DNA from: Paracoccus wurundjeri
Lineage (GTDB): Bacteria > Pseudomonadota > Alphaproteobacteria > Rhodobacterales > Rhodobacteraceae
Direction of reading: 5' to 3'
Assembly (NCBI RefSeq): GCF_030678915.1
Contig: NZ_JAUUTZ010000012.1
Location: 62,001-126,000 of the forward strand
Length of the DNA stretch: 64,000 nucleotides
Position numbers and translations under genes: made by a program. The notes beneath the pieces are model-generated. The model did no database searches. It was given only the letters and a program-made list of their open reading frames with translations, and was not told the origin of the DNA. Below, one piece after another: positions 37,177 to 46,264 of this stretch (position 1 is its first letter; every line of letters begins with the position of its first letter).

Positions 37177-38244
37177 TCATGCAGCGGCGGCATAAGGGGC
37201 CGCGCGGGCAAGCCTGCCTTCGGGCGTGAACAGATAGATATGCGAGGGTTTCAGCCAGACGGTCAGTTCCTGCCCCAATTCGCGGCGCTGCACGCCCTCG
37301 ATCAGGCCCACCCATTGATCCTGACCGTGGCGAAAATGCATGAATGTCTGCGCGCCGGTAAACTCGACCGATTCCAGCACAACCCGCAGGGGCAGGGCGT
37401 CCGGCGTTTCCGTAAGCGACAGATGGGCAGCGCGGAAGCCCGCCTGATAGGCGCCATCGGGCAGATCGGCGGACCATGCGAGCGCGCCCAGAAAAGCCTG
37501 CCCGCTTTCCAGCCGCACCGGCGCGAAATTCATCGGCGGATCGCTGAAGACCCGTGCGGTCACGGCATCCTGCGGCGCGCGATAGACCCTTGGAGTCGGG
37601 CCGAATTGCGTGACGCGGCCTTCCCACAGGGTTGCGGTATTGCCGCCCAGCAGCAAAGCCTCTTCGGGCTCGGTTGTGGCATAAACGAAGATCGCGCCGG
37701 ATTCCTCGAATATCCGGGGGATCTCGGCCCGTAATTCCTCGCGCAGCTTGTAATCCAGATTGGCCAGAGGCTCGTCCAGAAGCACCAGCCCCGCACCTTT
37801 GACCAGGGCCCGCGCAAGGGCGCAGCGCTGCTGCTGGCCGCCCGACAGTTCCAGCGGACGACGATCCAGCATCGGGGTCAGCCGCATCATCCCGGCGGTT
37901 TCGCGGACGCGGCGGTCGATCTCGGATTTCGCGACCTTCATCAGGCGCAGCGGAGAGGCGATATTGTCGTAAACGCTCATCGACGGGTAATTGATGAACT
38001 GCTGATAGACCATCGCGACCTTGCGATCCTGCACGCGCTGCCCGGTCACGTCCTGACCGTTCCAGAAGATGGCGCCGGAACTTGGGCGGTCCAGCCCTGC
38101 CATCAGCCGCATCAGCGTGGTTTTCCCGGCCAGCGTCGGCCCCAGTAGCACATTCATGCTGCCCGGCTGCAATGTCAGATCGGCCGGATGGATATGCTCC
38201 ATCCCGTCTACCGTCTTGCCGACCCCGCGCAGTTCAAGCGTCAT
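37177..38244 (-). CDS. glpS: Glycerol ABC transporter ATPase GlpS (degenerate H-loop)
   Basis: 355-residue MalK-type ATPase. Walker A is the unusual GPTLAGKT (35-42), Q-loop VYQQ (Q81), signature intact LSGGQQQR (133-140), Walker B LVLLDE (153-158). The H-loop is YATTEPEEA, with Thr191 where the switch His is expected. A TOBE-like C-terminal domain follows from about 240. The ATG at 38244 overlaps the glpD stop by 4 bases (ATGA). Its defects are complementary to those of GlpT. Confidence 0.94.
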   Translation of the reverse strand: MTLELRGVGKTVDGMEHIHPADLTLQPGSMNVLLGPTLAGKTTLMRLMAGLDRPSSGAIFWNGQDVTGQRVQDRKVAMVYQQFINYPSMSVYDNIASPLRLMKVAKSEIDRRVRETAGMMRLTPMLDRRPLELSGGQQQRCALARALVKGAGLVLLDEPLANLDYKLREELRAEIPRIFEESGAIFVYATTEPEEALLLGGNTATLWEGRVTQFGPTPRVYRAPQDAVTARVFSDPPMNFAPVRLESGQAFLGALAWSADLPDGAYQAGFRAAHLSLTETPDALPLRVVLESVEFTGAQTFMHFRHGQDQWVGLIEGVQRRELGQELTVWLKPSHIYLFTPEGRLARAAPYAAAA

Positions 38245-39791
38245 GCGGCAGCCCTCGCGTCGCTCATCCATTCCTCCAATGCGGCGATCTGGCCCTGATC
38301 CATCCGCAATCCCAGCTTGCTGCGCCGCCAGACGATATCGCTGGCATGGCGGGCAAATTCATGCGTCATCAGCCAGCGAACCTCGGCTTCGGTCAGCGTC
38401 GCGCCGAAATCGCGGCCAAGCGCGGCGGACTCCTGCGCCTTGCCCAGAATTTCCTGCGCATCCGTTCCATAAGCGCGGATCAGCCGCGTTGCCCATTCAC
38501 CGGTCAGGAAAGGATATCCGGCCCGGAGATCCGCGATCAGCCCGGCCACGCCATCGACCGGAAAATCTCCGCCGGGCAGAGCTGCGCCCGCCGTCCATGC
38601 CGGCCCGGCATTCGCGAAATACGGCGTCAGCTTTTCCATCGCATGCTCGGCCAGCCGGCGATAAGTCGTGATCTTGCCGCCAAAAACGTTCAGGCAGGGC
38701 GCGCCCTTGTCATCCAGAGACAATACATAATCCCGCGTCGCCGCCGTGGCTGATTTTGCCCCGTCGTCGTATAATGGCCGCACGCCGGAATAGGTCCAGA
38801 CGATCTGATCCCGTGTCACCGCTTGCCGGAAATAACCCGAGGCGAAATCGCACAGATATTGCTGTTCTTCGGGCGTGCATTCCGCATCCAGCGGACTGCC
38901 GTCATGATCGCGGTCGGTTGTCCCGATCAGGGTGAATTCATCCTGATAGGGAAGCGCGAAGATGATCCGCCCATCCTTTCCCTGAAAAAAATAGGCCTTG
39001 TCGTGATGGTAAAGCTTCGGCACCACGATATGGCTGCCCCGGACAAGACGCACCGTCTCGGCCGAGGGAAGATGCGCCACATCCCGGATGATATGCCCGA
39101 CCCAGGGTCCGCCCGCATTGATCAATGCTCGGGCATGAAAGATTTGCCCGTCTATCAGCGTCACGCGCCACAGATCGCCATCGCGCGCGGCCTCGGCCAC
39201 CTCTGCGCCGACCATGACGCTTGCTCCGCGCAGCGCTGCGTCATGGGCGTTCAGCGCCACCAGCCTTGCGTCATCCACCCAGCAATCGCTGTATTCATAA
39301 GCCTGTTTCAAACGGTCTTGCAGCGGGGCGCCTTCCGCGGTGTTTTCCAGCGACAGGCTGCGCGTGCCGGGCAGAATCTTCCGGCCGCCGAGATTGTCGT
39401 ACAGAAACAGGCCCGCGCGGATCAGGAAATTTGGGCGATGGCCCTTGTTCCACGGCATCAGCATACCCAGCGCCTTTGATACCGGCGTATGCGCCTCGAA
39501 GGTCATTTCCGGGTCAAGCGGCAGCACGAATCGCATCGGCCAGCTGATATGCGGCATGGCACGCAGCAGAACCTCGCGTTCTTTCAGGGCTTCGCGCACC
39601 AGCCGGATTTCGAGATATTCGAGATAGCGCAGCCCGCCGTGAAACAGCTTGGTCGATTTGGAACTGGTCGCTTGCGCCAGATCACCCATCTCGGCCAGAC
39701 GCACCGACAGCCCGCGGCCTGCCGCGTCGCGGGCAATTCCGCAGCCATTTATACCGCCGCCAATAATGAACAGGTCGGTTGTATCCGGCAT
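38241..39791 (-). CDS. glpD: Aerobic glycerol-3-phosphate dehydrogenase
   Basis: 516-residue FAD enzyme at the cytoplasmic membrane: glycerol-3-phosphate to dihydroxyacetone phosphate with electrons to quinone. The FAD site is FIIGGGINGCGIARDAAGRG (8-27); further motifs are SSKSTKLFHGGLRYLEYLE, ALINAGGPWV, and GKITTYRRLAEHA before the C-terminal helical domain. First gene of the glp operon; GGGGGAAGG precedes the ATG. A glycerol kinase gene is not in this window. Divergent from glpR. Confidence 0.96.
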   Translation of the reverse strand: MPDTTDLFIIGGGINGCGIARDAAGRGLSVRLAEMGDLAQATSSKSTKLFHGGLRYLEYLEIRLVREALKEREVLLRAMPHISWPMRFVLPLDPEMTFEAHTPVSKALGMLMPWNKGHRPNFLIRAGLFLYDNLGGRKILPGTRSLSLENTAEGAPLQDRLKQAYEYSDCWVDDARLVALNAHDAALRGASVMVGAEVAEAARDGDLWRVTLIDGQIFHARALINAGGPWVGHIIRDVAHLPSAETVRLVRGSHIVVPKLYHHDKAYFFQGKDGRIIFALPYQDEFTLIGTTDRDHDGSPLDAECTPEEQQYLCDFASGYFRQAVTRDQIVWTYSGVRPLYDDGAKSATAATRDYVLSLDDKGAPCLNVFGGKITTYRRLAEHAMEKLTPYFANAGPAWTAGAALPGGDFPVDGVAGLIADLRAGYPFLTGEWATRLIRAYGTDAQEILGKAQESAALGRDFGATLTEAEVRWLMTHEFARHASDIVWRRSKLGLRMDQGQIAALEEWMSDARAAA

Positions 39792-39930
39792 CGCCTTCCC
39801 CCAAGCTGTGAATATCCGATCACGTTCTCGTGCGTTCTGTCAACGGAATTTTTCGCAGATTTGCGTTTCTATTCGAATTGACAAAAACCGCGCATAAATG
39901 TTCCGTTAGGTCAGGAAACTGGGGGCGGCA
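39792..39930. promoter_or_regulatory. Divergent glpD/glpR control region
   Basis: 139 bases between the divergent operon and its DeoR-type regulator. It contains ATTCGAAT (39871-39878, palindrome) overlapping a TTGACA (39878-39883) on the plus strand, and TTGACA on the minus strand (39836-39841). A/T-rich repeats TTTCGCA / TTTGCGTTTC lie between. I could not place confident -10 boxes. GlpR, responding to glycerol-3-phosphate, most likely binds here. Confidence 0.5.
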
Positions 39931-40722
39931 ATGGCGCTGAATATTCGCCAGATGGAAATTCTGGATCTGGCCCGTGCGACGGGTCGTGTCGGCGTGGACG
40001 AATTGGCCGAGCGTTTCGACGTGACCTTGCAGACCATCCGCCGCGATCTGGGTGAACTGGCCGACCACGGCATGCTGGACCGCGTTCATGGCGGGGCGGT
40101 CATGCGCAGCGGCGTCAGCAATATCGGCTATGAGGAACGCCGCCGCATGAATGAAGACGCCAAGGCGGCAATCGCCCGGGCCTGTGCTGCCGAGATTCCC
40201 GACAATTGCTCGGTCATCATCAATCTGGGAACCACGACCGAGGCTGTGGCGCGCGAATTGCAGCATCATCGCAACCTGACGGTCATCACCAACAACATGA
40301 ATGTCGCCAATATTCTTGTCGCCAATGAAAGCTGCGAGATCATGGTGGCGGGCGGTGCGCTGCGCCGCTCGGATGGGGGGCTGGTCGGCGATCTGACCAG
40401 CGAATTCATCGCGCAGTTCAAGCCGGATTACGCGATTATCGGCACCTCGGCGCTGGATGCGGATGGCGATCTGCTGGATTTCGACATGGCCGAGGTGCGG
40501 GTAAGCCGTGCCATCGCAGGTCTGGCACGCAAGACCTTTCTGGTGACCGATATCAGCAAGCTTGAACGGTCCGCCCCCGTCAGGATCATTTCCATGGCGG
40601 AACTCGATACGGTATTCGTGGATCGGCCCTTGCCCGGTGAATTGACCGGGAAATGCCGGGAATGGGAGACGCGGGTGATTGTGGCGGGGGTTGGAGCGGA
40701 TGGGCAGAGCACGTCAGGCTAA
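39931..40722 (+). CDS. glpR: DeoR-family glycerol regulon repressor GlpR
   Basis: 263 residues. The N-terminal DeoR helix-turn-helix is at about 5-58 (VDELAERFDVTLQTIRRDLGELADHGMLDRVHGGAV), followed by the sugar-phosphate-binding DeoRC domain (NLGTTTEAVARELQHH, VAGGALRRSDGGLVG, DYAIIGTSALDADGDLLDFD, FLVTDISKLERSAP). Family ligand is glycerol-3-phosphate. Divergent from the glpD operon, so control of that operon is very likely. Confidence 0.94.
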   Translation: MALNIRQMEILDLARATGRVGVDELAERFDVTLQTIRRDLGELADHGMLDRVHGGAVMRSGVSNIGYEERRRMNEDAKAAIARACAAEIPDNCSVIINLGTTTEAVARELQHHRNLTVITNNMNVANILVANESCEIMVAGGALRRSDGGLVGDLTSEFIAQFKPDYAIIGTSALDADGDLLDFDMAEVRVSRAIAGLARKTFLVTDISKLERSAPVRIISMAELDTVFVDRPLPGELTGKCREWETRVIVAGVGADGQSTSG

Positions 40723-40874
40723 TCTGGAAACACCGGATTCCGCAGCCGGTCAGAGCCGCGCTGTGCCGGGCCGTGGCCGAGCGCTGCGCGGCGGATCTGC
40801 GGCCCTTGCTCCCGCGTGAGGGAGTATACATTAAAGACAATGTTTCGGAATTTATCCGCACCAACCCGAAGCGG

Positions 40875-41951
40875 CTATTCCCGCCGCGCCCGCAGGCCGA
40901 TGAGATGGGCCATGATCGGCGCGCCCGCGATGACCACCATCAGCCGCACCAGATGATGCACGACGATGAATCCCAGATCCGCGCCGGAAATGATCGCCAG
41001 CACCGTCATCTCGGCCTGACCGCCCGGCGTAAATGACAGGAAGCCCTCGATCGGCTGGGCAAAGCCCGCTTGCACGACGATCTCCATCATGATGAAGGCA
41101 AGAATCGCGAGAATCACGACGAAAGCGATTCCGGCCAGCACGTCCTTGCGCAACTCGCGCAGGGTGACGCCGACATAGCTGACCCCGATTGCGCTGCCGA
41201 TAAAGAACTGTGCGGCGTTCAGCGCCTCGGCGGGTGGGCGTTGATGCAATATGCCACTCAGGGACAGGATCGCCGCCACGATCAGCGGCCCGATAATGGC
41301 CGCACCGAAAAGCCCGATCCGCTCGCCGCCTTTCCAGCCCAGAAATGCGGCGGCTGCCATCAGCAAAAGCTGGTCGAGCGGCACATCGCGGGCGGGTGCG
41401 CCGATGGGATTGGACAGGGTAACGTGAAACAGGTTCACCATAAGCAGCGGCGCGATCGTCACGATGATCAGAATGCGCGTGGCATGGATCAGTGCCAAAG
41501 CGCGCACATCCGCGCCCGCTTCTTGTCCGAAGACCACCATATCCTGAAGCCCGCCAGGCATTGCGGCATAATAGGCCGTCGCCCGGTCAAATCCGCAGAC
41601 ACGCTGAAAGAAGGGGATGCCGATCAGCCCGATCAGCAGCACATAAACCGGAACAAAGATCACCGAGGCCGCCATCTGCGGCAATTGCTGCATGACCGCC
41701 GGGGTGATCGAGGCGCCGACGGCCAATCCGAGAATCGTCCTTGCCCCGACCGCGACCTGCCCCGTCCCGATCAGCGGCGCACCAAGCAGCGCGGCGGCAA
41801 GGCAGGCGAAAAGCGGGCCGAAAAGAAAGGGCAGCGGCAGGCCAAGCTGATGGAACAGGGCTGTTCCCATGGCGGAAATCGCCAGTGCCAGGACCTGTCT
41901 TGGCAATTTTCGCCTCCGGATGGGGCGTGGATTGTCGGAACGGGATGTCAT
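40875..41951 (-). CDS. AbrB-family (COG3180) membrane protein
   Basis: 358-residue polytopic membrane protein with about ten helices in two similar halves; the family name AbrB duplication is misleading and it is not the Bacillus DNA-binding AbrB. Repeated signature: AYYAAMPGGLQDMVVFG in the first half and EGFLSFTPGGQAEMTVLA in the second, each followed by a helix with His (LIHATRI; VVHHLVRL). Function is unproven; transport or regulation have both been proposed. It converges on glpR and has an inverted repeat just before its start. The 152 bases to glpR hold only a weak hairpin (CTCCC/GGGAG, 40809-40824). Confidence 0.87.
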   Translation of the reverse strand: MTSRSDNPRPIRRRKLPRQVLALAISAMGTALFHQLGLPLPFLFGPLFACLAAALLGAPLIGTGQVAVGARTILGLAVGASITPAVMQQLPQMAASVIFVPVYVLLIGLIGIPFFQRVCGFDRATAYYAAMPGGLQDMVVFGQEAGADVRALALIHATRILIIVTIAPLLMVNLFHVTLSNPIGAPARDVPLDQLLLMAAAAFLGWKGGERIGLFGAAIIGPLIVAAILSLSGILHQRPPAEALNAAQFFIGSAIGVSYVGVTLRELRKDVLAGIAFVVILAILAFIMMEIVVQAGFAQPIEGFLSFTPGGQAEMTVLAIISGADLGFIVVHHLVRLMVVIAGAPIMAHLIGLRARRE

Positions 41952-41960
41952 GGCCAGTCG

Positions 41961-41978
41961 TGTATATTTCTGGATACA
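41961..41978. promoter_or_regulatory. Inverted repeat TGTAT-N8-ATACA before the AbrB-family gene
   Basis: TGTATATTTCTGGATACA, 10 bases upstream of the start codon. The TGTAT/ATACA arms resemble GntR-family operators. Overlap with the ribosome-binding area would fit repression. No GntR gene is nearby. Confidence 0.35.
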
Positions 41979-42029
41979 AAAACGGAAGTGATACCGATAT
42001 CGTCCGTGAAATTATTAGAGCGTGCCGAG

Positions 42030-42118
42030 CTGAATCGGAAACGTCGGCTATTTGCGTCCCGCGATGGCCGGGGGCGCTGCCCCCCGGACCCCCGAGGTAT
42101 TTACCGCAAAGAAGAAAG
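42030..42118 (-). repeat. Dispersed intergenic repeat, copy 5 (most complete)
   Basis: Plus strand: CTGAATCGGAAACGTCGG, ATTTGCGTCCCGCGATGG, hairpin CCGGGGGCGCTGCCCCCCGG, then ACCCCCGAGGTATTTACCGC and AAAGAAG. It contains the parts seen separately in copies at 1291 and 59586, so it defines the full element of about 90 bases. It lies upstream of AbrB and downstream of tesB on the opposite sides. Confidence 0.8.
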
Positions 42119-42195
42119 AGAGAGAAATCGGGCAGGCGCGGCATGATCTGATTACCCGCAAAATGTTGCTGCGGGTTAACTGGAGGTGATCCGCT

Positions 42196-43059
42196 TTAGC
42201 GTGTGATCGGCCGCATCAGCCCCTCTTGCGCGACGCTGGCCACCAGCCTTCCGCTTTGATCGAAGATCATGCCGCGATTGAAGCCGCGCGCGCCTCCGGT
42301 GAAGGGGGCGTCCATGCTGTAAAGATGCCAGTCTTCGAAACGGATCGGTGCGTGGAACCACATGGCATGATCAAGGCTTGCCATCATGACATTGCCCTTC
42401 ACCCATGTCAGCCCATGCGGGCGCAGCGACGATCCCAGCAGGCTGGCATCCGAGGCATAGGCCAGAAGGCAGTGTTGCATTTCCGAGGATTGTCCCGCAG
42501 CCGCCTGCATGCGGATCCAGACGCTGTTCCGGTCATCGGCCCGGACGGGATCAACCGGATCGCGGGGTTCCACCTCGCGCATGTCGAACGGCCGTTCGCG
42601 CAGGAATTCCTGCCGCACCCGGTCGGGAACGCGATCGGCATGGATAGCGCGTATCCCGGCCTGATCGGCATGGTTTTCGGGGCCGTCGATCGCGGGCATC
42701 GGGTGCTGGTAATCCCAGCCCCGCTCATCAATCTGGAATGACGCGGACATGTTCAGGATCTGCTTACCATGCTGTATCGCGACGACGCGCCGGGTCGTGA
42801 AGCTGCCACCGTCGCGGGCGCGATCGACCAGATAGACGACGGGCAAAGCCGGATCTCCGGGCCGGATGAAATAGGCATGCAGCGAGTGACAGGCGCGGTC
42901 GGGCACGGTCCGATATGCGGCCATAAGCGCCTGCGCGATGACATGCCCGCCGAAAATCCGCGTTCTTCCCGGCTGTTGCTCGACAAAACCACGGAACATG
43001 TCGGTCTCGATCCGTTCGATATCGAGCAGTTCAAGCAACCGTTGTGCAGCTTCGGTCAT
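42196..43059 (-). CDS. tesB: Acyl-CoA thioesterase II
   Basis: 287-residue double-hotdog thioesterase hydrolysing medium- and long-chain acyl-CoA. TesB motifs: RIFGGHVIAQALMAA, HSLHAYFIRPGD, YLVDRARDGGSFTTRRV, MSASFQ, and in the second half LAYASDASLLGSSL, ASLDHAMWFHAPIRFEDWHLY, GFNRGMIFDQSGRLVASVAQEG. The ATG at 43059 is used because the family begins with LLELLDIERIE; an upstream extension is cysteine-rich and unrelated. Stands alone or with the MATE gene 73 bases upstream. Confidence 0.95.
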   Translation of the reverse strand: MTEAAQRLLELLDIERIETDMFRGFVEQQPGRTRIFGGHVIAQALMAAYRTVPDRACHSLHAYFIRPGDPALPVVYLVDRARDGGSFTTRRVVAIQHGKQILNMSASFQIDERGWDYQHPMPAIDGPENHADQAGIRAIHADRVPDRVRQEFLRERPFDMREVEPRDPVDPVRADDRNSVWIRMQAAAGQSSEMQHCLLAYASDASLLGSSLRPHGLTWVKGNVMMASLDHAMWFHAPIRFEDWHLYSMDAPFTGGARGFNRGMIFDQSGRLVASVAQEGLMRPITR

Positions 43060-43132
43060 TGCGGCAAACCCCTTGAATTCCAGTCTGTTGTCGCAGCAAC
43101 AAGGGCGGATGACAAGCGCGGGCAATCCAAGA

Positions 43133-44551
43133 TCATCTCCAGCCCGAGGCCCTGACGGCCATGGCGATCACAAGGCCATAGATCAGCATTGCCGCGGCTA
43201 TAGCGATGAACACGGCCTGAATGCCCAGATCGGTCGCCCGGCCCAGAAGCAATGCGCCGCCAAAGGCAATGACGAAGCGGCAGATGCTTCCGGCCACCGG
43301 CCATAACATCCGCCCCGCGCCCTGACTGGCAAAGAACAGGGCCAGCCCCAGCCCGAAGAAGAAATAGAATGGCGCGATGGTATGGAAATAGGTCCGGCCG
43401 ATGGCAAGCGTTTCGGTCTGGTCCGGCGAAAGGAAGATCAGCAGCCACAGGTCGGGATTGATCGCCAGCACAATCCCGATACCACCGATAATCGCGGCGG
43501 CTGTCAGCGATCCGGTCCAGGCTATGGCAAGGGCGCGATCCCGCTGACCCGCGCCGATATTCGCTCCGACCATGCTGGTCATCGCCGAGCCGATGCCGAA
43601 GACGATGGGGATCATCAGGAATTCCAGACGGGCGCCCAGACCGTAGCCGGCCAGCGCCGCCTCTCCGTGACGTCCGACCAGGCCGACCATTGCGACGACC
43701 GTCAGAATCGTCAGCACCGAGTTCAGCGACGCCGAAAGCCCGACGCCAAGGATATCCGCGAAAAGCCCCGAACCGGCCAGCGGCGGGCGTCTGCGCAGCG
43801 ATAAACCGGCCCTGCCCGACAGGATATAGGCGATGGCGGCAAGCGCGCCGGTGGCATAGGCCAGCACCATTCCCAGTGCCAGCCCTGCCATTCCAAGCGC
43901 GGGAAACGGCCCCCATCCCAGCCCGAATGCGCCCGACAGGGGGATCGAACCCGTCGAAACCAGCACCAGCACCACCGCAGGAGCCACCATATTGCCGGTG
44001 CCGCGCAACACGCTGAGCGTCGAATGGCAGAGCCACAACGAGATGCATCCGGGGAAATACACTGCGGCATAGGTCAGTGCGGCGTCCACGGCATTGCCTC
44101 CGCCTCCGCCCAGCAACCCAAGTATCGGGCGTCCGAACAATGCCATCAGTACCGCCGAAAGCGCGGCGATCGACACCGCCAATATCCATGCGGCGAAGAC
44201 CAGACCGGCGGCGCGGCGTTCGTTATTCGCGCCAAGGGCGCGGGCGACGGCCGAGGAGATCGCCCCACCCATGGCGCCGGCGGACAGCGCCTGGGTCAGC
44301 GTGACAAGCGGGAAGACCAGCGCGAGCCCGGCAAGCGCCGTTACGCCCATCTGTCCGGCAAAATAGCCTTCCGCGATGCTCATGGCGCATTGCACCGCCA
44401 TCGCCACGATATTTGGCGCGGCAAGGCGCGCCAGTGTCGGCGCGACAGGCGCTTCCAGGAACCGGCGGGTCCGGGCGGCGCGCGTCAGGGATGCCGCATC
44501 GGCGCGATCCGGCTGCGGCGATATGGCCGGGTCAGGTTCCCGATGCGACAT
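43133..44551 (-). CDS. MATE family efflux transporter
   Basis: 472-residue inner-membrane Na+- or H+-driven multidrug exporter with 12 predicted helices in two homologous halves. First-half signature: PTLARLAAPNIVAMAVQCAM and AGQMGVTALAGLALVFPL; the second half has a parallel VGLVGRHGEAALAGYGLGARLEF. GANIGAGQRDRA is the typical loop after helix 8. Substrate unknown. 142 bases separate it from the acyl-CoA dehydrogenase stop; that gap shows only a 7-base hairpin (AGAACCG/CGGTTCT, 44637-44661) without a T-tract. Confidence 0.92.
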   Translation of the reverse strand: MSHREPDPAISPQPDRADAASLTRAARTRRFLEAPVAPTLARLAAPNIVAMAVQCAMSIAEGYFAGQMGVTALAGLALVFPLVTLTQALSAGAMGGAISSAVARALGANNERRAAGLVFAAWILAVSIAALSAVLMALFGRPILGLLGGGGGNAVDAALTYAAVYFPGCISLWLCHSTLSVLRGTGNMVAPAVVLVLVSTGSIPLSGAFGLGWGPFPALGMAGLALGMVLAYATGALAAIAYILSGRAGLSLRRRPPLAGSGLFADILGVGLSASLNSVLTILTVVAMVGLVGRHGEAALAGYGLGARLEFLMIPIVFGIGSAMTSMVGANIGAGQRDRALAIAWTGSLTAAAIIGGIGIVLAINPDLWLLIFLSPDQTETLAIGRTYFHTIAPFYFFFGLGLALFFASQGAGRMLWPVAGSICRFVIAFGGALLLGRATDLGIQAVFIAIAAAMLIYGLVIAMAVRASGWR

Positions 44552-44693
44552 GATCCGGCCCGGCTCCTTCAGGTTGTCCGCAATCGGAAAGCAAGGTTGA
44601 AACGATGCTGATTAGGGCGCCTTTGCTTGTAACCACAGAACCGCGGGATGGAAACGGTTCTGACGGTAAGGGATGTCCCGGCCTGCACCATGC

Positions 44694-45989
44694 CTAGTTC
44701 CTGATGGTCCAGTTCCGGACTGCCGCCTGCCTGTCATTCGAGCTTTCGAAAGCCTGGCGTTCGGCGCGGGCGATGACGTGGTGATGCACCTCGTCCGGGC
44801 CGTCGGCAAAGCGGAGGGTGCGCTGCCTGATATACATCTCGGGCAGGTCGGTCCATTGGCTGATACCGGTGGCCCCGTGCATCTGCATGGCGTCGTCGAT
44901 GATCCGGCAGCATCTTTCGGGCACCATGGCCTTCGCCTTCGAGACCCAGATCCGCGCCTCTTTGTTGCCCAGAACATCCATCGCCCGGGCGGCCTTGAGC
45001 ACCAGCAGACGCATCGCGTCGATCTCGATCCGCGCGCGCGAGACGGTTTCCATGTTCTTGCCAAGATCGATGATCTTCCTGCCGAACGCTTCCCGGCTCA
45101 GACCCCGGTGGATCATCAGGTCAAGCGCCTTCTCGGCCGCCCCGATAGAGCGCATGCAGTGGTGGATTCGTCCCGGTCCCAGCCGAAGCTGGCTGATCTC
45201 GAAACCACGGCCCTCGCCCCAAAGGATGTTCTGTTCCGGCACCCGGACATTGTCGAAGACGATATGCATATGCCCATGCGGCGCATCATCATGGCCGAAT
45301 ACCCGCATCGGGCCCAGCACCTTCACGCCCGGCGTATCCATCGGCACAAGGATCTGGCTTTGCTGGCGGAACGGTTCGGCATCGGGCGAGGTCTTGACCA
45401 TGACGATCATGATCCTGCAACGCGGATCCCCCGCGCCCGAGATGAAATATTTCTCGCCGTTGATGACCCATTCGCCATTCTTCAGCACCGCGCTTGTGCT
45501 GATATTCTTCGCATCCGATGAGGCGACATCGGGTTCGGTCATGGCGAATGCCGACCGGATTTCGCCGTTCAGAAGTGGCTTTAACCATTTCTCTTTCTGT
45601 TCCGGAGTGCCGACCCGCTCCAGCACCTCCATATTGCCGGTATCGGGGGCGGAACAGTTCAGCGATTGCTGGGCAAGGGGGTTCTTGCCCAGTTCAAAGG
45701 CGATATAGGCGTAGTCGAGATTGGAAAGCCCCTCTCCGGTTTCCGCATCGGGCAGGAAGAAGTTCCACAGCCCGGCGCTTTTTGCCCGGGCCTTCAGATC
45801 GTCAAGGATTTCAAGCTGGCCAGGCGCGAAGGAAAAGCGTTCCTGACGATTCCTGCCCAGCCGTTCATATTCGGCCAGCGCCGGATCGCAATTCTCGCGG
45901 ATATGCCTGACGACCTTTTCCAGCAAGGGGCGCGCGGCTTCCGACATCGCCAGATTATGCAATTCGTCCTGCGGATTCGCCTGTGACAT
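44694..45989 (-). CDS. Acyl-CoA dehydrogenase (ACAD10/11, LvaC-like)
   Basis: 431-residue FAD acyl-CoA dehydrogenase. Motifs: AFAMTEPDVASSDAKN, INGEKYFISGAGDPRC (FAD/acyl contacts), ILVPMDTPGVKVLGPMRVFGHDDAPHGH, FDNVRVPEQNILWGEGRGFEI, LGPGRIHHCMRSIGAAEKAL, and QMHGATGISQWTDL near the C-terminus. It belongs to the group found beside APH-type phosphotransferases, which in the levulinate pathway eliminates phosphate from a 4-phospho-acyl-CoA instead of simple beta-dehydrogenation. Its promoter carries a TetR-type palindrome and faces the phosphotransferase gene. Chemistry is inferred from pairing. Confidence 0.9.
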   Translation of the reverse strand: MSQANPQDELHNLAMSEAARPLLEKVVRHIRENCDPALAEYERLGRNRQERFSFAPGQLEILDDLKARAKSAGLWNFFLPDAETGEGLSNLDYAYIAFELGKNPLAQQSLNCSAPDTGNMEVLERVGTPEQKEKWLKPLLNGEIRSAFAMTEPDVASSDAKNISTSAVLKNGEWVINGEKYFISGAGDPRCRIMIVMVKTSPDAEPFRQQSQILVPMDTPGVKVLGPMRVFGHDDAPHGHMHIVFDNVRVPEQNILWGEGRGFEISQLRLGPGRIHHCMRSIGAAEKALDLMIHRGLSREAFGRKIIDLGKNMETVSRARIEIDAMRLLVLKAARAMDVLGNKEARIWVSKAKAMVPERCCRIIDDAMQMHGATGISQWTDLPEMYIRQRTLRFADGPDEVHHHVIARAERQAFESSNDRQAAVRNWTIRN

Positions 45990-46087
45990 TCGTTCCCCCC
46001 CTGACTTGTGCCGAAACCGGCGTGTCGCCGGAAAATCCGTTCCTTGCCCCTATGATTCCCGGACGTATCGGCCGGAGCGGGGTTTTC

Positions 46088-46130
46088 CTGACATTTGTCA
46101 GTTTTAATGCCGGGTTTTGTTCCGGGTCAA
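46088..46130 (-). promoter_or_regulatory. Acyl-CoA dehydrogenase promoter with TetR-type operator
   Basis: On the minus strand TTGACC (46130-46125), 17-base spacer, TTAAAA (46107-46102), then directly the perfect palindrome CTGACAAATGTCAG (46101-46088). The operator covers the expected transcription start, fitting repression. Confidence 0.7.
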
Positions 46131-46179
46131 GCCCGGCCGGCAGTGATTTGCAGATTCCGCAATTTCCTGACCGCGCCGA

Positions 46180-46225
46180 TTGACCGGCCTGGGAGCGGGA
46201 ATTATAGATAACTGACAAGTGTCAG
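46180..46225 (+). promoter_or_regulatory. Phosphotransferase-operon promoter with TetR-type operator
   Basis: TTGACC (46180-46185), 17-base spacer, TATAGA (46203-46208), then the perfect palindrome CTGACAAGTGTCAG (46212-46225) over the start site. Same architecture as the divergent promoter at 46088. The start codon is at 46265. Confidence 0.75.
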
Positions 46226-46264
46226 GAAAATTCCCGGCAATGTTCCGCACAATCGGGAGGTCAG

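Noticed and set aside
40723..40874. Possible gene remnant between glpR and the AbrB-family gene
   Set aside because: Neither strand shows recognisable domains; only a weak CTCCC/GGGAG hairpin without a T-tract is present.
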